DNA of 64,000 nt from Cryptomeria japonica (lineage: Eukaryota; Streptophyta; Pinopsida; Cupressales; Cupressaceae). The notes beneath the pieces were generated by a model that was given only the letters and a program-made list of their open reading frames with translations, had not been told where the DNA came from and did not search any database. The stretch spans positions 405,549,389 to 405,613,388 of the forward strand of contig NC_081408.1 of assembly GCF_030272615.1 (NCBI RefSeq), in the 5' to 3' direction. Every line of letters begins with the position of its first letter. The stretch's first letter is position 1. Positions 44,401 through 56,187 of the stretch are shown piece after piece. The position numbers were made by a program, and so were the translations under genes.

Positions 44401-45258
44401 AAATGAAGAAATAGCAAAAGAAGTGCAATAGTTGTTGGATAAGGGCCTAGTTAAGGAGAGTATAAGCCCTTGTGTTGTCCCTACCATGTTGGCTCCCAAG
44501 AAGGATGGAAAATGGAGGTTATGAACTGATTCAAGAGCCATAAATAGGATAACCATCAGATATAGGTTTCCTATGCCAAGAATGGAAGATCTCAGGGATT
44601 GTCTGGGAGGTGCTTGCTACTTTTCAAAGATTGACCTGAAAAGTGGGTATCATTAGATTGGGATCAAAGAAGGGGATGAATGCAAGATGAAATTCAAGAC
44701 CAATGAAGGCCTTTTTGAGTGGCTTGTGATGCCCTTTGGACTCTCTAACACACCTAGTACATTCATGAGACTAATTAATGAAGTATTGAAATCATATATT
44801 GGTAAATTTGTTGTTGTATACTTGGATGATATTCTTGTGTTTAGGAGGTCCAAGGAGGAGCATTTTAAGCACCTTAACATGGTCCTAAGGAGGATACACA
44901 AGGAGAAATTGATGATTAAACTAGAAAATTGTGAGTTCATGAAGGAGGAGTTGGTTTATCTTGGGTTTATCATCTCAAAGGGAAGCTTCAAGATGGATTC
45001 ATCAAAGGTGGAGGATATTCTCAATTCGCCAGCCCCTAAATTAGTTGAAGATGTGAGGAGTTTCCAAGGCCTTGTAAGCTTCTACCAGAAATTCATAAGA
45101 AATTTTAGTCACATTTGTGCACCCATCCTAGAGACCATCAAAGGAGGTAATAAGGGTAAGTTCCTATGGACCACTGAAGCTAATGAAGGATTTGAATATC
45201 TGAAAAGGAGGATATCACAACAACCTATCCTTACTCTTCCTAATTTTAATAAAGTGTT
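44401..45258 (+). pseudogene. pol: Chromovirus reverse transcriptase
   Basis: [77 protein letters not shown] (the catalytic YLDD at 44819-44830 is intact), then the thumb to ILTLPNFNKVF. In-frame stops at 44429, 44522 (CGA to TGA type) and 44654 (CAG to TAG type). Interrupted at 45258 by the solo LTR. Confidence 0.9.
45254..45258. repeat. Target site duplication GTGTT of the solo LTR in the chromovirus
   Basis: GTGTT before the LTR; second copy at 46056-46060 directly after it. Removing the LTR and one copy brings RT and RNase H back into one frame (802 bases separate the two copies, matching the observed frame difference). Confidence 0.92.
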
Positions 45259-46055
45259 TGTTAGGGGTCCCACAAATACTGAGAGGGGGGGGTGAATCAG
45301 TATCTGGCTGGTAATTAGAATTTCTTAACTTAAAACATGCAGAACATAATATAATAGTGTATCGGTATGCAAGAAATAATGCAATAAATAGAATCAAGTA
45401 AATCCACATGAAAAGTACACCATAACAAAAGATGTTAACGAGGAAACCCAGTGTGGGAAAACCCTCGGTGGGATTTGTGACCCACAATATTCACTCACTG
45501 GCCAATAAGAGAATATTACTTACAATAGGGGCCTGCACATGCAGGAAGGCCAACTGCCTAGAGCTCACTGCTCAATGGGAAGTCTCACTGACTTACAATA
45601 AGGATTATACAAATCCAATATCTTGTATTGCTTTACAATAGCATCTTCAATGCTAGATTCAGTACCGGTTCCTACTCTGTTCTTTACATATACCCTTTGA
45701 CCTATATTTCGCACATTAGGTCTGCCTAATATTTTCCTTAATGCTTCTACTTCACATTCTTCCCTCATTACAAAATGTCTACAATGATCTCTTTTATATA
45801 TAAGAGTCATTTTATAATTTGCCAAGTTGGCTTACAATAATAAACAAAATATTATATAACAAAAATCTTGTCGGCCTCTGTGCCGGTATACTTCCTTCTT
45901 CTGTGCTGGTGTCGGTGTCCTGAGTGTCGGTGTAGAGTGTGATTTGTTGATGCCGGTATAATGTCTTTGCCGGTGCCATAGGATTGCAAGGTTGCCATCA
46001 ATGACAAAACCTTCAATCACATACAATGTCTCATTGGAGTGTGCATATGCCAACA
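45259..46055 (-). repeat. Copia-type solo LTR inside the chromovirus
   Basis: 797 bp, starts TGTTAGGGGTCCC and ends ATATGCCAACA, GTGTT on both sides, no internal sequence. Minus orientation, shown by the CACCCCCCCC/TCTCAGTAT end signature at its left. Related to, but shorter than, the LTRs at 15287, 57331 and 60868. Confidence 0.92.
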
Positions 46056-46430
46056 GTGTTTACTATAGGATGTGATTCTAGTGGTCAAGAAATAGGTGTT
46101 GTCCTAAGCCAAGAAGGGAGACCAGTTGCAATCTTTATTGAAAAACTAAATGAAGCTAAGAGGAAATACTCTTCATATGATATAGAACTTTATGCTATGG
46201 TCCAAGACCTCAAGAAATGGAGGCATTACTTGTTACCCAGGGAGTTTGTTGTGTTTACTGACAATCATGCCCTTAGTTTCTTGAATGGATAGGATAAGTT
46301 GAATCATAGGCACATGAAGTGGGTCGAATACCTACATGCATATACCTTCTCCATAAAGCACAAGAAAGGAAAAGAAAATAAAGTTGTTCATTCTCTTAGT
46401 AGGAGAGTCATGGTGGTACAGAAAGTGCAA
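46056..46430 (+). pseudogene. Chromovirus RNase H
   Basis: FTIGCDSSGQEIGVVLSQEG, PVAIFIEKLNEAKRKYSSYD, ELYAMVQDLKKWRHYLLPRE, FVVFTDNHALSFL, then after one TAG KWVEYLHAYTFSIKHKKGKEN. Catalytic Asp (GCD), Glu (ELYA) and Asp (FTDN) are present; the last Asp is replaced (NKVVHSLSR for NxVADALSR). Confidence 0.87.
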
Positions 46431-47909
46431 TTACAAAGTGTGGGTATAGAAGCCCTTAAAGGTATGTATAAGGAGGATGAGGACTTCAAGGATGCCTTTG
46501 ACATCTGTTCTCGGTTTTCAGATGCATTTCATAGTGAGTATGTTGATTATGTTTTGCAAGATGGTTTTTTGTTTAAAGGGGCTCAATTGTGCATACCAAA
46601 GTGCTCTATGAGAGCCAATCTAATAAAGGATAAGCATAGTTGTTAGTCTTGGTGGTCATTTTGAACTTGACAAAACTTTGGAGCAGGTTAGGATGGTCTA
46701 TTTTTTCCTAAAATGCAGGTGGATGTGAGGAATTATGTAGAAGGATGTACCATATGTCAAAGAGCAAAGGGAACTAACTCAAATGCAGGACTCTATCAAC
46801 CCCTACCCATACCAAGTAGGCCTTGGGAGAGCATAAATATGGATTTTGTATTGTGATTGCCCAAAACACAAAGGGGATTTAATAGTGTTTATGTTGTAGT
46901 AGATAGTTTCAGTAAAATGGCACACTTTACTCCTTGCAAGTGCATAAATGATGCTTGTAACATTGCAGGTCTCTTTTTTAAAGAAGTTGTGAGGATTCAT
47001 AGTCTCCCTTTGAACATTGTGTCAGATAGGGACTCCAAATTAATAGGTCACTTTTGGAAGACCTTGTGGAATAATTTGGGCACCAATTTGGCTTATACTT
47101 CTTCCTACCATCCTCAAATATATGGGAAAACAAAGCTAGTGAACAAGTCACTTAGGAATTTCCTGAGGTTTTTGACAAAAGAGCATGGCCATAAATGAGA
47201 TCTAGTCCTTCCTCGAGCCGAGTATGCATACAATGACTCCATTAAGAGGAGCACGGGGAAACCTTCATTTGAAGTGGTGTATGGAATGAGTCCTAGGGGT
47301 GTGTTTGAACTCAAAGATCTGAAGGGAGTAGAGAAAAGGAGTGTTGAAGGTGAGGAGTTTGCAGCAATAATGAAGGATATCCATGATCAAGTGAAAGAAA
47401 ACCTCAAACAAACTATGGATAGATGCAAGGAGAGGACAGATTTGAGGAGAAGGAATGTTCAATACAAGGTTGGAGATCTAGTACTTGCACATCTGAAGAA
47501 AGAAATACTTCCCAAGGGTAGAAATACCAAACTACAAGTGAAGATGATAGACCTTTGCAAGATAACCCACAAGTTTGGTGAAAATGCCTATGAGATTGCA
47601 CTCCCTCCTAGAGTGGCTATCTCTGCAATATTTAATGTTGCTGACTTATATCCATTTAAGGGATATTTGGATGTAGGTATAGGTGTGGAAGATGATGAAG
47701 ATTGGGTACAATAATTACCTCCTTTTGAACCCTTGAAGTTGGAAGGTATCTTGGACACCAAAGAGGTCAAAAGGATGAGGAAGAAGGTTTACAATGAATA
47801 TTTGATTAAGTGGTAGGGTCTACCTCCATAGGATGCCACTTGGATGACTGAGGAAGACATTAAGAAGCATGACACATCTCTACAACAATTGTTCTCAGGT
47901 GGTACATGA
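46431..47909 (+). pseudogene. int: Chromovirus integrase with C-terminal chromodomain
   Basis: The zinc finger is partly destroyed (NYVEGCTICQRAKG remains near 46740). Core: ESINMDFVL (first Asp), NIVSDRDSKLIGHFWKTLW (second Asp), SSYHPQIYGKTKLVNKSLRN, where the third catalytic residue is Lys instead of Glu. GPY-type region: VQYKVGDLVLAHLKKE. Chromodomain at about 47770-47880: VYNEYLIKW, GLPP, DATWMTEEDI with two stops (TAG at 47814 and 47829). The chromodomain would steer integration to modified histones. Confidence 0.88.
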
Positions 47910-47931
47910 GATCTCTTCCACCCTGGGTGTA

Positions 47932-49446
47932 TGGTGTAGGAGCACCTTGGTCATATTGATGCCTTACGAAGGCTTTTGACATGATTTATTGTTTTGGTGT
48001 TGTGTCAAGTTTTAATAAGGTACTAAGGACATTTTTTTTCATTTCAATCCATTTGTAAGGCCTTTGATGCCATTTGAGTCATATAGACTAAGGTCCTTAT
48101 TGGGTCAACATTGGTCAAACCACTCCAAGTGCATCCACCATGAATGGAAATGATGTAATTGATGATATATGGTCTATTTTTACATGTATTAGCGGTATAA
48201 GTGAAGTTTTAGCTAGTAAGTTGAGTAGGACAAAAGTTGTCAAAAGATGTAAAAGTTGCTTGTCAACTTTTACTTTTTTTTAGTGCAAGTTTAATGTTGT
48301 TTTTCTTTCCAATAGTCACCCCTTTCAAAAATAAGTTGGGGGCCATTGGATTGGGGCATGAAAAGTTTAAATAGCCTCATTTTAGTTTGAGACAGGTTGT
48401 TGATATAATTTTATATGGAGTTTGGAGAAGAATCAATAAAATCAAGGCTTGTTCTTTGCAATTTTTCTGCAACATTGTTGCAAACTTGCTCATAACTTCC
48501 TTGTATGGATGACTTGGGATGTGAGACCAGGCCCATTGAAAATATCTATGAATAAACTTTCATTTAGGACTGATTTTGTGAGATTTCACTGATATTTAAG
48601 CATTTGGTGGGTGTTATACCAAAAACCATTCTGAAACCCTAGTTTCAAGGGTTTGAACAAAGAAATGTAAATTTCTCACCATTCCACTAAGATCAAGGCA
48701 CCAAACTTGGTGAAATGGTAGTTGAGGGTGTTATCCAAATGGGTTTTATTTTATTTTTTTATAGTGGTTAATATTTGAGGCATGTTTGGAGTGTTTAATG
48801 TCTAACATCCTCATGTGTTAGCTCATGGAAGCACAAGTACCTGGTGAAGGGTTTGAAATTTGGTGCCCAAACAAGTCAAGGAGATACCAAAACCTATGGA
48901 ATATTTCCATTTTTCATATTTCCCTACATTTAAAAGTGGAGTTGTGTGTTTTTGGAGTGCTCCTGAGGCACTTGTTGTGTAAAAGAGACTTAATTGTGCA
49001 CTTAAGACCCAACAATAGTTTGAATTTTACCCTAATTTTCCAAAGAAACCTATAGGGATCTTGACATATGTTGTGTAACACCAAAAGGGTATCTCAAAAT
49101 TCTTTTTTTTTATGCCTATGGTCAGGGGTTGAAGAATTAAGGGCCAAAAATAGTATGGACTATCCTAATAGGCCTAGTAGCCTTGTGTGAAGAAAGTATC
49201 CTTGTTGGTGATCTCTAGTCGATGCCAAGTGTTTGGGGAGTTAGGCTGATATTTTCAAATGATCATAATACCCTGAGAGAAGTGAGTTACATGAGTGGAG
49301 TGTTGGTTCTTGCATGTGGACTTGTAGCCTAGTTGAGACTTCCTCATGTTGCCTAGTGGTTTCTCTATGAAAGACCTTTGCACCTATGAATCATGGATCC
49401 ATTTTGAACTATGATTGTTTCTACATTCTAAAGGCCCTTTTCATCA
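47932..49446 (+). repeat. 3' LTR of the chromovirus
   Basis: Begins TGGTGTAGGAGCACC, 22 bases after the pol stop, and ends near CATCA. Aligns with 40786-42448. No clear polypurine tract precedes it. Confidence 0.85.
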
Positions 49447-50067
49447 AGGACTTGTCCTCAAATCATTGCATCACCTATTGAATGTATAATCATTTACATT
49501 CAAGCATTTTAGCCTTGCCCTCAAAAGGCAAGCTTTTCCATTTCAGTTCAAGTTCAATTTCTATTTCAATTAGGGTTAATTCCAAACCCAAGGATTGATC
49601 TAAGGCAAACCCCTTTCCCCAACACAATTTCCCTTCTTTTGGTTTGTAGGTGGCAGATTTGGGATTCGTGCATGTGGAAAAAGATAGAGGAGATCGATAC
49701 AAAGTGAATTGCCTTTTGCAGAAGTTATGAAGACCCCTAAGGACTAGGGACCAAGATGCTCAAGGAGAAGCGGCCTGCTCAGATCTTAGTTTATAGCTCT
49801 GTTTGATTTCTGCAACATTTTTTTTCATCATTTTATTTCAATTTCTCATTGTTTGTGATAGATTTAGCATTTCAAATTCAAAACCTAATTCAAACACAAC
49901 TTCAACTCAAACAAAAAGGGAAATAGGATCTCAATTAGCATTCAAACATCTTCTTTATAGAATTGAGGTTGGATCTATTGGGTTCATCCTCCTTTTATTG
50001 TATTGGTTAATTTGGATAATTGGTGGTCTTTTCCTACTTGGTGAAACCCTAGTTCCAAATTACATCA
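49447..50067 (+). repeat. Gypsy-type LTR, right part
   Basis: Continuation of the LTR begun at 40085, after the chromovirus. Ends around TTACATCA, and a TGGTGAACC that could be a primer site begins at 50076. The exact end is uncertain. Confidence 0.5.
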
Positions 50068-50395
50068 TTAAATTTTGGTGAACCAAACATCTTTCATGCT
50101 TATTTTTTCTTCAAATCTGATTTGTATGCATTTTCACTTTCAAATATGCACTCATATATCATATTTGTAATTGAATTACATAAATTTAGTGGTTAATTTC
50201 ATTAAAACCCTAATTTGTAATTCTAAAAATATCTTGTGGGTTGCATAATTTTTCAAGTATTTTTTTCAGATTCAGAGACATTCATTTCATAGCTTTCTTT
50301 AAAATAAAAATACAAAAAAATCTTGTTTTATACATTTTGTGTGTTTGTATTCTTTAGATCACGTTTCATTGCAATAGTTAGCATATCTTTTCAAA

Positions 50396-51198
50396 ATGTC
50401 AAATTACTCTTTGCAAGACTATCGTGCCTTTGATAATCCATTTGATTATGATGAGTATCCTTTTGAAGAAGTATATAGTAGAGAAGAACTTAAGGAGGCT
50501 CTTGATGGTTTCCTTTATCCTAAGTCTTCTAAACCACCCTTTTTCCAAAGGTTAATCAACATAGTGCCTAAGCCATTTAGTAGTGATGACCTTGGGATGA
50601 TGGATGGAACTTTTGATGACTTCATCCTTCCCTCTAAATTATCCTCTAAATCTCCAAATACTCACAAGGGTATTGTTATTCATGATAATCCGCTTTATGA
50701 ACCTTTACCTTCTATCAATCCAATTTGTGAAGAAGCTTTTGTGATAAAAGAAGTTGATGTAATTGACAATCCTCTTTATCAAACCTTACCTTCTAGAAAT
50801 GAGGGCCTAATGAAACATGACAATCCCTCTTTTAAATCTTCTCTTGTTCATGAGGAATATTTGGTGCAAGAAAATATTATTAACACTTCTTTTACAAGTC
50901 TTCCTCTTAAGATTGAAGTTTTGAAAAGTTATGTTGATCTTTCTCCAAAAATATCTCTCTCCCATAAGAATATCTTACAGCAAGAGGATGATATCATAGA
51001 CACCTTCCATACATGGTGTGTGTGTTAAAAGTGGAATAAGTATCTGCAAGTTGTAAGACACAACACTTCAATTAAGTCATTGCATGCATGGTTAGATAGA
51101 TATAATCATGAGTATAAAAACCATAACAAATCGACCTGTTTCCTTCTAAAAAATGTGAGTATAGACTTGCTCTCAGATTTTTCTAAGCAATACCCATG
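50396..51198 (+). pseudogene. First ORF of the split Gypsy-type element, family not named
   Basis: Intact ATG frame of 210 codons to a TAA at 51026, after which the same frame reads on for 56 codons (KWNKYLQVVRHNTSIKSLHA, WLDRYNHEYKNHNKS) to a TGA at 51197, so the TAA is probably secondary. The protein is acidic at the start (DNPFDYDEYPFEEVYSREEL) and has three repeats of a DNPLYEPLPS-type motif (DNPLY near codons 98 and 125, DNPSF near 142). No zinc knuckle or catalytic motif. It follows the putative LTR and leader by 330 bases, the place of a gag or accessory ORF. Confidence 0.55.
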
Positions 51199-53190
51199 AC
51201 TAGACTACACAAAGACAAAGGATTTAATCTATATGAGCACAAGATTAAGCTAAATGGATGCAGGATTAAGCTAGATGAATGAGTATTAAGATAGATGAAT
51301 TCAAGCAATAATGATTAAACTAAAAAGCTAAACTAAGATGCAAAAATATCTAAGCATAATATCTTCAATGACTCCAGAGCAAAAACTGCAAAATAACAAT
51401 AAATCTCCAAGGTGTTTTGAATCAGAGATGAAGACTGAATTTATAGAGCCTCGAAAGAGAGACCAATGGTCAAGATCGATTAGCAATGAGTGGTTGAGAT
51501 TATTCAAGAAAAAACACATTTCAGGATAATTGAAATAATTAAGAGATCAGATTAATTTAACCTTGAGATGGATTCCAATTATAGCTTTGATTGAATGCAT
51601 TCAAATTATAAGTCTAAGTCTACATTGGAGATAAATTTAGTTGATTACATGCACTTGAGATAAAATTAGGTGATTCCATGCACTTTTCTTTAATTTTCTC
51701 AAGATTTTTATTTAGAAGAAGCCTTTTTCAATGCAACTGAACTTGTTTCTTCAAAATCTTTGAGTTTTAAATTTAGAGAAAATGATTAATTCAATTTAAT
51801 TGCTTTTCTGATTTTTCCAAGTTATCTCAATTTTAGAAAAAGAAATATCTTAAGTTTGATTTCTCCTTTCAATTTAATTCTTTTCTTTTGTTTTCAATTT
51901 AACTCTTTCTTTTGTAGATTAATTCCTCTTTTTGTGATTAATCTCTTTTTGTAAATTAATTCCTCTTTTGTTTATTAATTCCTTTTTTATTTATTAAATG
52001 GCAAATTTATCTATTAATTAAATATGCTAGGATATTTAATTAAATAAATAGGATAATTGATCAAAATGATTTACTCGGAATGGTTTAATTAATTAAATAA
52101 ATATTTAATTAATATATAGTGATTAACTTTCCATCGAACATTAATGATTGAGAATTAATTAATTAGGTGCTCAAGGTTGATTTAATTGCCTTTGGTTAGG
52201 ACCTTAATGATGCTATCGAGATTAGGGGCCCATGGTTTAGGTGACCATTTTTAGGGTATTACATTTGCCCCTCTTTGAATTAACGTGCAAGCAGCGCATT
52301 GGTTCAAAGAATAGTTGATGTCAAATAGATATCAGTTCTGAACTTGATTGATCACAAACCGATGAAGAGCAAGATGTTCAGCTTGATTTGTGGTGATGAA
52401 ACTAAACAAAGTTGATTAAAGTGATACCGATCCTAAACTTGATTGAACAAGAATCGACAAAGAGTGAGATGTCATTCTTGAACTTGATGGATCAAGAAAC
52501 GAGCATCGATCTAGAACTTGATTGAACCAGATTGAGCGAGAGACACAACTGATTCTGAACTTGATTGAACAAGAATCGATTGAGCAAAGCGAAAATGTCT
52601 AGGTTGATTTGATGTGATGAAAATGAACATCGATTTGAAGATTGATTCTGAATAAGGACAAAAAATTGATATGCCCCTAGAGAATTATTTTTTTTGACAT
52701 CAAAGAATCTCAACTTGATACAATGTGATTTAGTTAAGATGCTCCTAGTAACAAGGTTCAATTGAATTTCTTTGACTGAAAAGATTTTTGCTCGACTTTA
52801 GATGAAGATTTGAAAAAAAATTCGGCTTTTGATGATGATAATCACTGAAAAGATGTTATGAGTATGGCCCCTCAGGAGCGAAATCGAAAGATAGCGAGGG
52901 TATAACGATTTTAGGCAATTTTTAGCGATGATATTTATTTGAGCACGAAGATTGATGTTGAAGATTAAAATCATAGTTAATTTGAGAATTAAATTGAGAT
53001 TTATAATTGAAGTGAGCGTAAAATGATTCAAAAATTGACTTGAGGATGAAAGTGCTAAGTGGTCAACGTTGTGAAATTTTGACTAGAGAATTGACGTCAT
53101 ATTTTGATTTCGATCCCAAAAATGGACTCAAGACAGTCGATTTATCTTAGGGTACAAGTTTTACCTCCATCAGAGAAAGTTTAAAAATTA
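51199..53190. other. AT-rich non-coding stretch with short repeats
   Basis: No supported gene. Contains AGATTAATTCCTCTTTT-type repeats and TTAATTAAT runs (51880-52130) and a degenerate repeat of GAACTTGATTGAACAAGAATCG (52330-52600). May be promoter-side sequence of the following pseudogene, or parts of an LTR. Confidence 0.5.
52330..52600. repeat. Degenerate repeats around an AACTTGATTGA core
   Basis: AACTTGATTGAACAAGAATCGA and variants recur about six times at 40-60 base spacing, alternating with GAGTGAGATG/GAGCGAGAGA-type linkers. Imperfect. Confidence 0.65.
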
Positions 53191-53200
53191 GGGTTTGGGC

Positions 53201-53209
53201 TATATAAGG
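53201..53209 (+). promoter_or_regulatory. TATA box upstream of the mobile-domain pseudogene
   Basis: TATATAAGG, about 77 bases before an ATG at 53278 and in a typical spacing for a plant 5' UTR. Confidence 0.5.
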
Positions 53210-53817
53210 GGTTCAATATGTCATTTTCAATTCATTTTTACCTCTCAAAAAAATTGAAAAACCTCTTGCGAAGAAAAATGGCAATTCTGATTCAGGAGCA
53301 TCGATTTGAGCACCAGAAGTGACATAATCGACCATGAAAACTACGACCCTGTAGTAAGTGATCGATCTTTAGCCTTTAAATTTCTTAATTTTTGAATTTT
53401 TGTTGAATTTTTGCATTTCTAATTTCGTTCAAAGTCCTTTTTATCGTTTTGTCATGCGGTGTTATACTATTACTCATATGAGTATCTGTCCTTTTGTGTT
53501 TTGTCATTTAAGCAAGTAGGGTTTGTCATCTGGTGTTGTCCCATGAATCGTACGAAAATGTTCTTGATTGACCATTTTATCATGCAAGGAGTATTAAATT
53601 GTCATATGAGACTTTTTACTCGTTCGGCATGTAATTTTGGCTCCTACAAGTTTCTGCTTATCTGTGAAAACTCGTATAAAAAACAACAAGCATTTTTTAG
53701 AGTGTAAACAACAATTTTTAATTTTTATTGTTGTATATTTGGATTCTATAGCATGTTTATCACATTCATAGCATAAATTGGATCACGTGTTGATGATTTG
53801 TATGTTCGATTTTGCAG

Positions 53818-54801
53818 ATTAAGTTTCCTGATATTCTTTTTCAGTGTACATTTCCGTTGACAATGAGGCTTGTTCATGAGTTATCGGATGCAAAGAGAGC
53901 TCATATTGGTTTGTGTGGATTCAGATACCTATTACAGATGCCTGATATCCGTGTGAATCATGGTATGTTGACTAATTTAGTCGAGCATTTTCATTCGGAG
54001 CATAACACCTTTCATTTACCGGTTGGAGAGATGACCATCATGCCGAAGGACATATACAGGATTTTGAGGATTTCATTCATTGGAGACATGGTTGATTATG
54101 ATTCTACTCCATGACCTGGTATTTTGGCATTGAGATGGATATTCCATGATGAGACTATTCTTGATTGCGCTATTATGTGGGATGATTTGATGAGCAGATA
54201 TGGTGAGCAGTACCCTCTGGCATGTGTTTTGGTAGGTATGAATTGTTGTTTTGTGATGCCTAATAGGGGACAACATGAATTTCTATGTGGTTGGGTCAAA
54301 ATGCTTGAGAGGTTGTTGACTCATCTAGTGAGATTAGGGTGGGGATCATGCTTACTTGCTCATATGTATCATGAGATGCATGAGATTGTGTATCGGGAGG
54401 GGAAGAGCATGACAATAGGTGTTTTAGTTCTACAAATATGGGCATGGGAGCACATCCCGGTATGTAGACCTATTATAGACGATTCTAGAGAGGCACACCA
54501 GCCTATTGTTTGTTGTTATTCAGGTTACTTTACTCAGCCCCACCTAGGCAAGACTGACTATTGGAGGAGACAGTTGGATGATCTGATTATGGTAGTATGG
54601 AGACCGTATAAGGGTCTAGAGCTATGGGAGGATTGGAGAGTGCAGAGGAAGGATCTGTTTATGACTAGACCTCTCATTGGCATATTAGTGTCTATCATTG
54701 AGAGATTTGTAGTATCTAGGGTGATGAGGCAGTATGGGAGACCACTGAATATATCCCAGGAGTTCACAACCTATGCTCGATATGGAGAGGAGGAGAGATG
54801 A
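53818..54801 (+). pseudogene. Plant mobile domain (aminotransferase-like) protein, main exon
   Basis: Reads LVEHFHSEHNTFHLPVGEMT then IMPKDIYRILRISFIGDMVD, the hallmark of plant mobile domain proteins (GE.T.T..D...LGLP), and later VLQIWAWEHIPVCRP and WRPYKGLELWEDW. These proteins are partly transposon-encoded and partly host genes needed for silencing (MAIL1/MAIN type). The exon seems to begin after an acceptor TTTTGCAG ending at 53817; GTAAGT at 53354 could be the donor. One TGA at 54112 splits it; another at 54799 closes it, followed by a decayed tail. Exon 1 is not convincingly coding. Confidence 0.75.
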
Positions 54802-55390
54802 GGATGGGCACCGAGACTATCATATGCGCTGAGCATGCAGGAGTTAGCGGGTTTATAGTCACAGAGATGGGATTACTAAGAGGATGTAGAAGACGTGAGA
54901 GAATTGCCCCAGTATAGAGATTAGTTTCAGAGACATCCTTTTCCTCTATTTACAGATCTCGAAGAGCATGCACCTCTTATAGAGGAGGCTGAGGATGATG
55001 CACCAGCACAAGTATAGGTAACAGGTCAGGTACAGAGATGATGGAAGGTACAGGGATGGAGAGTGAATGCACCTAGGCATGCAGGAGGTGATCCTAGTGC
55101 TATTAGCAGTAGGGTACCAGCGGGAGTTAGACAGTGACACAAAGGGGAGGGTGGATCTTTAGGAGCTATTAGGGTTGAGGCTGGTGGTTCTAGGGTACCA
55201 GAGGTTGGAGGTGAGGAGGAGAGAGTGGCTCCTAGGTAGGTTAGGCAGTGGAGAGATGAGTAGGGAGGCGGAGAGGGAAATGTTGGGAGAGAGAAGGGAG
55301 TACCAGATGTAGTATGGTTTCTCTACCACTGACCATACTACCACTCACTAGTTGTTTCTCTTTGCTATACCATTTTGTTGTGGTGTCCTT
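54802..55390 (+). other. G-rich decayed C-terminal tail and junction
   Basis: Purine-rich (AGGTACAGG, GGAGGTGAGGAGGAGAG) sequence with many stops, probably the remains of the low-complexity C-terminus of the mobile-domain protein. It changes to Copia B near 55320-55390. No other gene. Confidence 0.45.
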
Positions 55391-55404
55391 GGTGTAGAAA
55401 ACTA

Positions 55405-56187
55405 TCACTTGATACCATTATCATCACAATACTTAGTGAACTCCACAGAAGTGAATTCACTGCCTTGATCTGTTCTTAGACATTTTATCTTTTTGCCACT
55501 CTCTTTCTCAGCTAAGGCTCTGATTGCCTTGAATTTACTAAAAGATTCATTCTTATCCTTCAAGAATGTGACCCACATCATCCTTGAACAATCATCAATG
55601 AAGATCATGAAGTATCTGTCACCATGAATGCTTCTTGTTCTTATTGGTCCACATAGATTTGTATGAATTAAATCTAACAAGTGCTCTACTGAGAAGGACT
55701 TGCTCTTGAAAGTTGAATAAGTTATCTTTCCTAGCTAACATTCTTTACAAAGAGAATTAACCGGTTTGTCTAGCTGAGGCAGACCTCTTACAGTCTTAGA
55801 CTTACTTACTTTAACAATATTGTCAAAATTTAAATGACAAAATCTCCTATGCCAAAGCCAGCTATCATCTATTTTTGCAATCAAACAGTTGCCAACTTTA
55901 GGATTGAGATGAAATAGATTACCTCTAGTATGTTTCCCGGTTGCAATCAATTCACCTTTGTTGTCAAAGATTTTGCATATTCCATTTCTAAACTCCAGTG
56001 GGTATCCTCTATCATTAAGTTGTGCCACACTTAAAAGATTGTGCTTTAGGCCTTCAACCCAATAGACATCCTCAACACTGCTCTTCCCATTAAGAGAAAT
56101 AACTCCCTTACCTTTAACCATATATGGTGAGTCATTGTCAAATTTGACAACACCACCATCAAATTCCTCCAGGGAAAGAAATTTGCT
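55405..56187 (-). pseudogene. int: Copia B pre-integrase domain and integrase N-terminal part
   Basis: Minus strand: VKGKGVISLNGKSSVEDVYW, LKHNLLSVAQLNDRGY, WLWHRRFCHLNFDNI, ending LCKEC (the HHCC zinc finger). After a TAG near 55735 the core begins: LDLIHTNLCGPIRTRSIHGD (first catalytic Asp changed to Asn), FMIFIDDCSRMMWV, CLRTDQGSEF (second Asp present). The frame ends at 55405 before the third catalytic residue. Confidence 0.87.

Larger units (their letters stand above)
40786..49446 (+). mobile_element. Chromovirus (Ty3/Gypsy with chromodomain), both LTRs
   Basis: LTRs 40786-42448 and 47932-49446 flank a gag-pol with the order gag, protease, RT, RNase H, integrase, chromodomain, which defines a chromovirus. 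A Copia-type solo LTR sits between RT and RNase H. The LTR edges are uncertain by a few bases. AGGA occurs at both outer edges (40782-40785 and 49447-49450) but a full five-base duplication is not clear. Confidence 0.88.

Noticed and set aside
40782-49450. AGGA on both sides as the chromovirus target site duplication
   Set aside because: Only four bases match and the LTR edges are uncertain by a few bases; left as a candidate.
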